A stretch of DNA of 64,000 bases from Verrucomicrobiia bacterium (GTDB lineage: Bacteria; Verrucomicrobiota; Verrucomicrobiia; Limisphaerales; Fontisphaeraceae): positions 158,803-222,802 of the forward strand of contig JAOAIT010000053.1 of NCBI GenBank assembly GCA_026414565.1, given 5' to 3'. Below, one piece after another: positions 61,992-64,000 of the stretch (position 1 is its first letter; the number at the start of each line of letters is the position of its first letter). A program made the position numbers and the translations under genes. The notes under the pieces are model-generated. The model saw only the letters and a list, made by a program, of their open reading frames with translations, did no database searches and had not been told where the DNA came from.

Positions 61992-63986
61992 ATGTACATT
62001 CCCAAGAAAAGCGATCCCATCCGCATCGGCTTCTACGTCTGCCACTGCGGGGTGAACATTGCCGGCACCATTGATGTCAAGGCGGTGGCCCAATACGCCG
62101 CCAGACTGCCCAACGTGGTTGTTTCGCGTGACTATAAATACATGTGCTCCGATCCGGGTCAGGAGCTCATTCAGCAGGACATCCTCGAAAACCGCCTCAA
62201 CCGCATCGTCGTCGCCGCCTGTTCGCCCTTGCTCCATGAGCACACCTTCCGCGGGGCCATCAACAAGGCGGGCCTCAATCCGTTCTTCTTTCAAATGGTC
62301 AACATTCGCGAGCACAACTCGTGGGTGCATACCGACAAAGAGGCTGCCACCCGCAAGGCCCTGGCCCAGGTGCGTGCCGCCATCGCCCGGGTTCCGCTCC
62401 ACAAGCCGCTGGAAGTCAAGAAAGCCCCCATCAACCCCAACGTCCTCATTGTGGGCGGTGGCATCGCCGGCATCCATGCGGCACTGGTGCTGGCCAATGC
62501 CGGGAAACTCGTCTATCTGGTGGAGCGCCAGCCCACCATTGGCGGCCACATGGCCATGTTTGACAAAACCTTCCCCACGCTGGACTGTGCCATGTGCGTG
62601 CTCAGTCCCAAGATGTCGGCGGTGGACAAACACCCCAACATCCGCCTCTGGACGTATAGCGAAGTAGCCAAAGTGGATGGATATGTGGGCAACTATCGCG
62701 TGACCGTCCGCCGCAAACCCCGCTACATCATCGAAGACCTGTGCACGGGATGCCAGGAGTGTGTGGACGCCTGCGTTTACAAAAAGCCCACCTTTCCGGA
62801 TGAATTCAACCTTGGCCTCGGCAAGCGCAAGCCGGTTTATCTGCCCTTCGCACAAGCCGTGCCGCCCATCGTCATCATTGACCCGGAGACTTGTATCGAG
62901 GTGAAAACCGGCAAGTGCAAGAAAACCTGTGTCGAGGCCTGCGGAGATCGCAAAGCCATTGACTTCAAGCAACAGGAGGAATTGCGCGAAATCCAGGTGG
63001 GCACCATCATCGTGGCCACCGGCTTCAAAACGTTTGATCCTCATCGCACCCCCTACTACGGCTATGGCGTTTACCCCAATGTGTACACCTCCTTGGAGGT
63101 GGAGCGCCTGGTCAATTCCTCCGGCCCCACCGGCGGTGAAGTGGTGCTGAAAAACGGTCAAAAACCCAAAAAAGTCGCCATCATCCATTGCGTCGGCTCC
63201 CGCGATGAAAACACCAACCGTTGGTGCTCGCGCGTCTGTTGTTTGTACTCCCTCAAGCTCGCCCACTTGATTCATGAGCGCACCGAAGCCGAGATCTTCA
63301 ATTTCTATATTGATATGCGCAGCCCGGGTAAGAGCATGGAGGAGTTTTATAATCGCATCGCCGAAGAGGGCATCCAAATGATTCGGGGTAAAGTGGCCGA
63401 TGTCTTTCCAGATCCCGCCCCGGATGCCAATGGCCGCTTGATCGTCAAGGCGGAGGATACATTGATGAGCCGCATCCTTCATGTGCCTGTGGACATGGTG
63501 GTCCTGGCCGTCGGCCTGGAACCTCATCCCGATGCTGATGACGTGCGCCGCTTGTTTAACATGAGCTGCAGCTCCGAAGGCTGGTTTCTTGAGCGTCATC
63601 CCAAACTGGCCCCCGTCAGCACACCCACCGAGGGCATCTTTCTGGCTGGGTGTTGTCAAGGGCCGAAAGATATTCCCGATTCCGTCGCGCAAGCCGGCGC
63701 TGCGGCGGCCGAGGCGTTTTCCCTCATTGACCGCGGTCACATTGAAATGGAACCCAATACCGCCTTTGTCATTGAAAACGAATGCTCCGGCTGTAAATCG
63801 TGCATCCCGCTTTGTCCTTACACCGCCATCAGCCTTCTACCTGATAAAAATAAGGCCTACATCAACGAAGCGTTGTGCAAGGGGTGTGGGACGTGTGTGG
63901 GGGCGTGTCCGTCGGGTTCGATTGTGCAGAACCTGTTTGAGGACGCCGAAGTGTTCAGTGAGATTGAGGGGGTGTTGGCGGAGTGA
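61992..63986 (+). CDS. hdrA: HdrA-like flavoprotein
   Basis: 664 aa. HdrA N-terminal domain (IGFYVCHCGVNIAGTIDV, YMCSDPGQELI, SPLLHEHTFR), then FAD Rossmann VLIVGGGIAGIHAALVLANAG, the TLDCAMCVLSPKM cysteines, an inserted ferredoxin-like segment (CTGCQECVDACVYKKP), HCVGSRDENTNRWCSRVCC, and a C-terminal 2x[4Fe-4S] domain (CSGCKSCIPLCP, CKGCGTCVGACP). HdrA is the flavin electron-bifurcating subunit in Hdr complexes; here it pairs with the HdrCB fusion and lies in the EtfAB operon. Confidence 0.93.
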   Translation: MYIPKKSDPIRIGFYVCHCGVNIAGTIDVKAVAQYAARLPNVVVSRDYKYMCSDPGQELIQQDILENRLNRIVVAACSPLLHEHTFRGAINKAGLNPFFFQMVNIREHNSWVHTDKEAATRKALAQVRAAIARVPLHKPLEVKKAPINPNVLIVGGGIAGIHAALVLANAGKLVYLVERQPTIGGHMAMFDKTFPTLDCAMCVLSPKMSAVDKHPNIRLWTYSEVAKVDGYVGNYRVTVRRKPRYIIEDLCTGCQECVDACVYKKPTFPDEFNLGLGKRKPVYLPFAQAVPPIVIIDPETCIEVKTGKCKKTCVEACGDRKAIDFKQQEELREIQVGTIIVATGFKTFDPHRTPYYGYGVYPNVYTSLEVERLVNSSGPTGGEVVLKNGQKPKKVAIIHCVGSRDENTNRWCSRVCCLYSLKLAHLIHERTEAEIFNFYIDMRSPGKSMEEFYNRIAEEGIQMIRGKVADVFPDPAPDANGRLIVKAEDTLMSRILHVPVDMVVLAVGLEPHPDADDVRRLFNMSCSSEGWFLERHPKLAPVSTPTEGIFLAGCCQGPKDIPDSVAQAGAAAAEAFSLIDRGHIEMEPNTAFVIENECSGCKSCIPLCPYTAISLLPDKNKAYINEALCKGCGTCVGACPSGSIVQNLFEDAEVFSEIEGVLAE

Positions 63987-64000
63987 AGGAGAACTGGCAT
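63987..64000 (+). promoter_or_regulatory. Ribosome binding site of a further operon gene at the window edge
   Basis: AAGGAG (63988-63993) is followed six bases later by AT at 63999-64000, the last two bases, which would complete an ATG outside the window. The Hdr operon therefore probably continues. Confidence 0.6.

Noticed and set aside
1..64000. CRISPR arrays, insertion sequences, tRNA or rRNA genes
   Set aside because: I saw no regularly spaced repeats, transposase motifs or tRNA cloverleaf sequence by eye; a tRNAscan or Infernal run would be decisive.

Overview
The window looks like a GC-rich chromosomal segment of a bacterium of the Planctomycetota-Verrucomicrobiota-Chlamydiota group, most likely Verrucomicrobiota. 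The evidence is the family mix: twin-arginine Gfo/Idh/MocA and ThuA-type proteins, an excisionase-type HTH fused to PTS EIIA, a ResB/CcsA cytochrome c maturation pair, and many secreted glycosidase-like genes. Genes are tightly packed, and many neighbours overlap by ATGA (stop and start sharing bases), which implies translational coupling. I saw no rRNA, tRNA, insertion sequence, prophage or CRISPR array. The taxonomic call is inference from gene content.

Layout. 1-20.6 kb is mostly housekeeping and envelope: a truncated acyl-CoA dehydrogenase, mnmA, GTP-type PEP carboxykinase, a small basic coiled-coil protein, a lipoprotein-ResB-CcsA operon, an exported Gfo/Idh plus ThuA/TIM-barrel fusion pair, lysS-(DUF2017-like)-aat, a HAD phosphatase, cdsA-dxr and a BNR sialidase-like protein. 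20.8-30.2 kb is one eight-gene plus-strand operon that I read as a complete oxidative D-apiose uptake and degradation system: dehydrogenase ApsD, oxidoisomerase ApnO, decarboxylase OiaC, a four-gene sugar ABC importer and lactonase ApnL. A 20-bp palindrome and an AT-rich promoter-like stretch lie in front of it. 30.1-45.1 kb holds a hybrid histidine kinase, metF, a three-gene RND efflux operon, an EgtD-like methyltransferase, an HTH-EIIA regulator, a TIM-barrel isomerase-like protein, and the proB-mtnA operon. 45.2-50.6 kb has two large secreted clan GH-A glycosidase-like proteins.

50.6-64 kb is an energy-metabolism island. On the minus strand a six-gene Ech-type (group 4) [NiFe] hydrogenase operon runs echA-B-C-D-E-F. 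It keeps all four Ni-binding cysteines, and its small subunit is fused to a GNAT acetyltransferase domain. Divergently, on the plus strand, lie etfB-etfA, a membrane EtfAB:quinone oxidoreductase-like iron-sulfur protein, an HdrC-HdrB fusion and HdrA, and another gene apparently begins at the window edge. Between the two operons is a predicted three-way-junction RNA or bidirectional terminator. Together these genes suggest coupling of acyl-CoA/EtfAB, quinone, Hdr-type flavin and ferredoxin pools with H2 and ion pumping, i.e. an anaerobic or facultatively fermentative life on plant polysaccharides. The apiose operon (a plant cell-wall branched sugar) and the glycosidases fit that picture.

The most notable items are the apiose operon, the EchC-GNAT fusion, the Etf-Hdr module whose two HdrD/HdrB-type proteins have both lost their first CCG cysteine site, and the structured leader in front of etfB.
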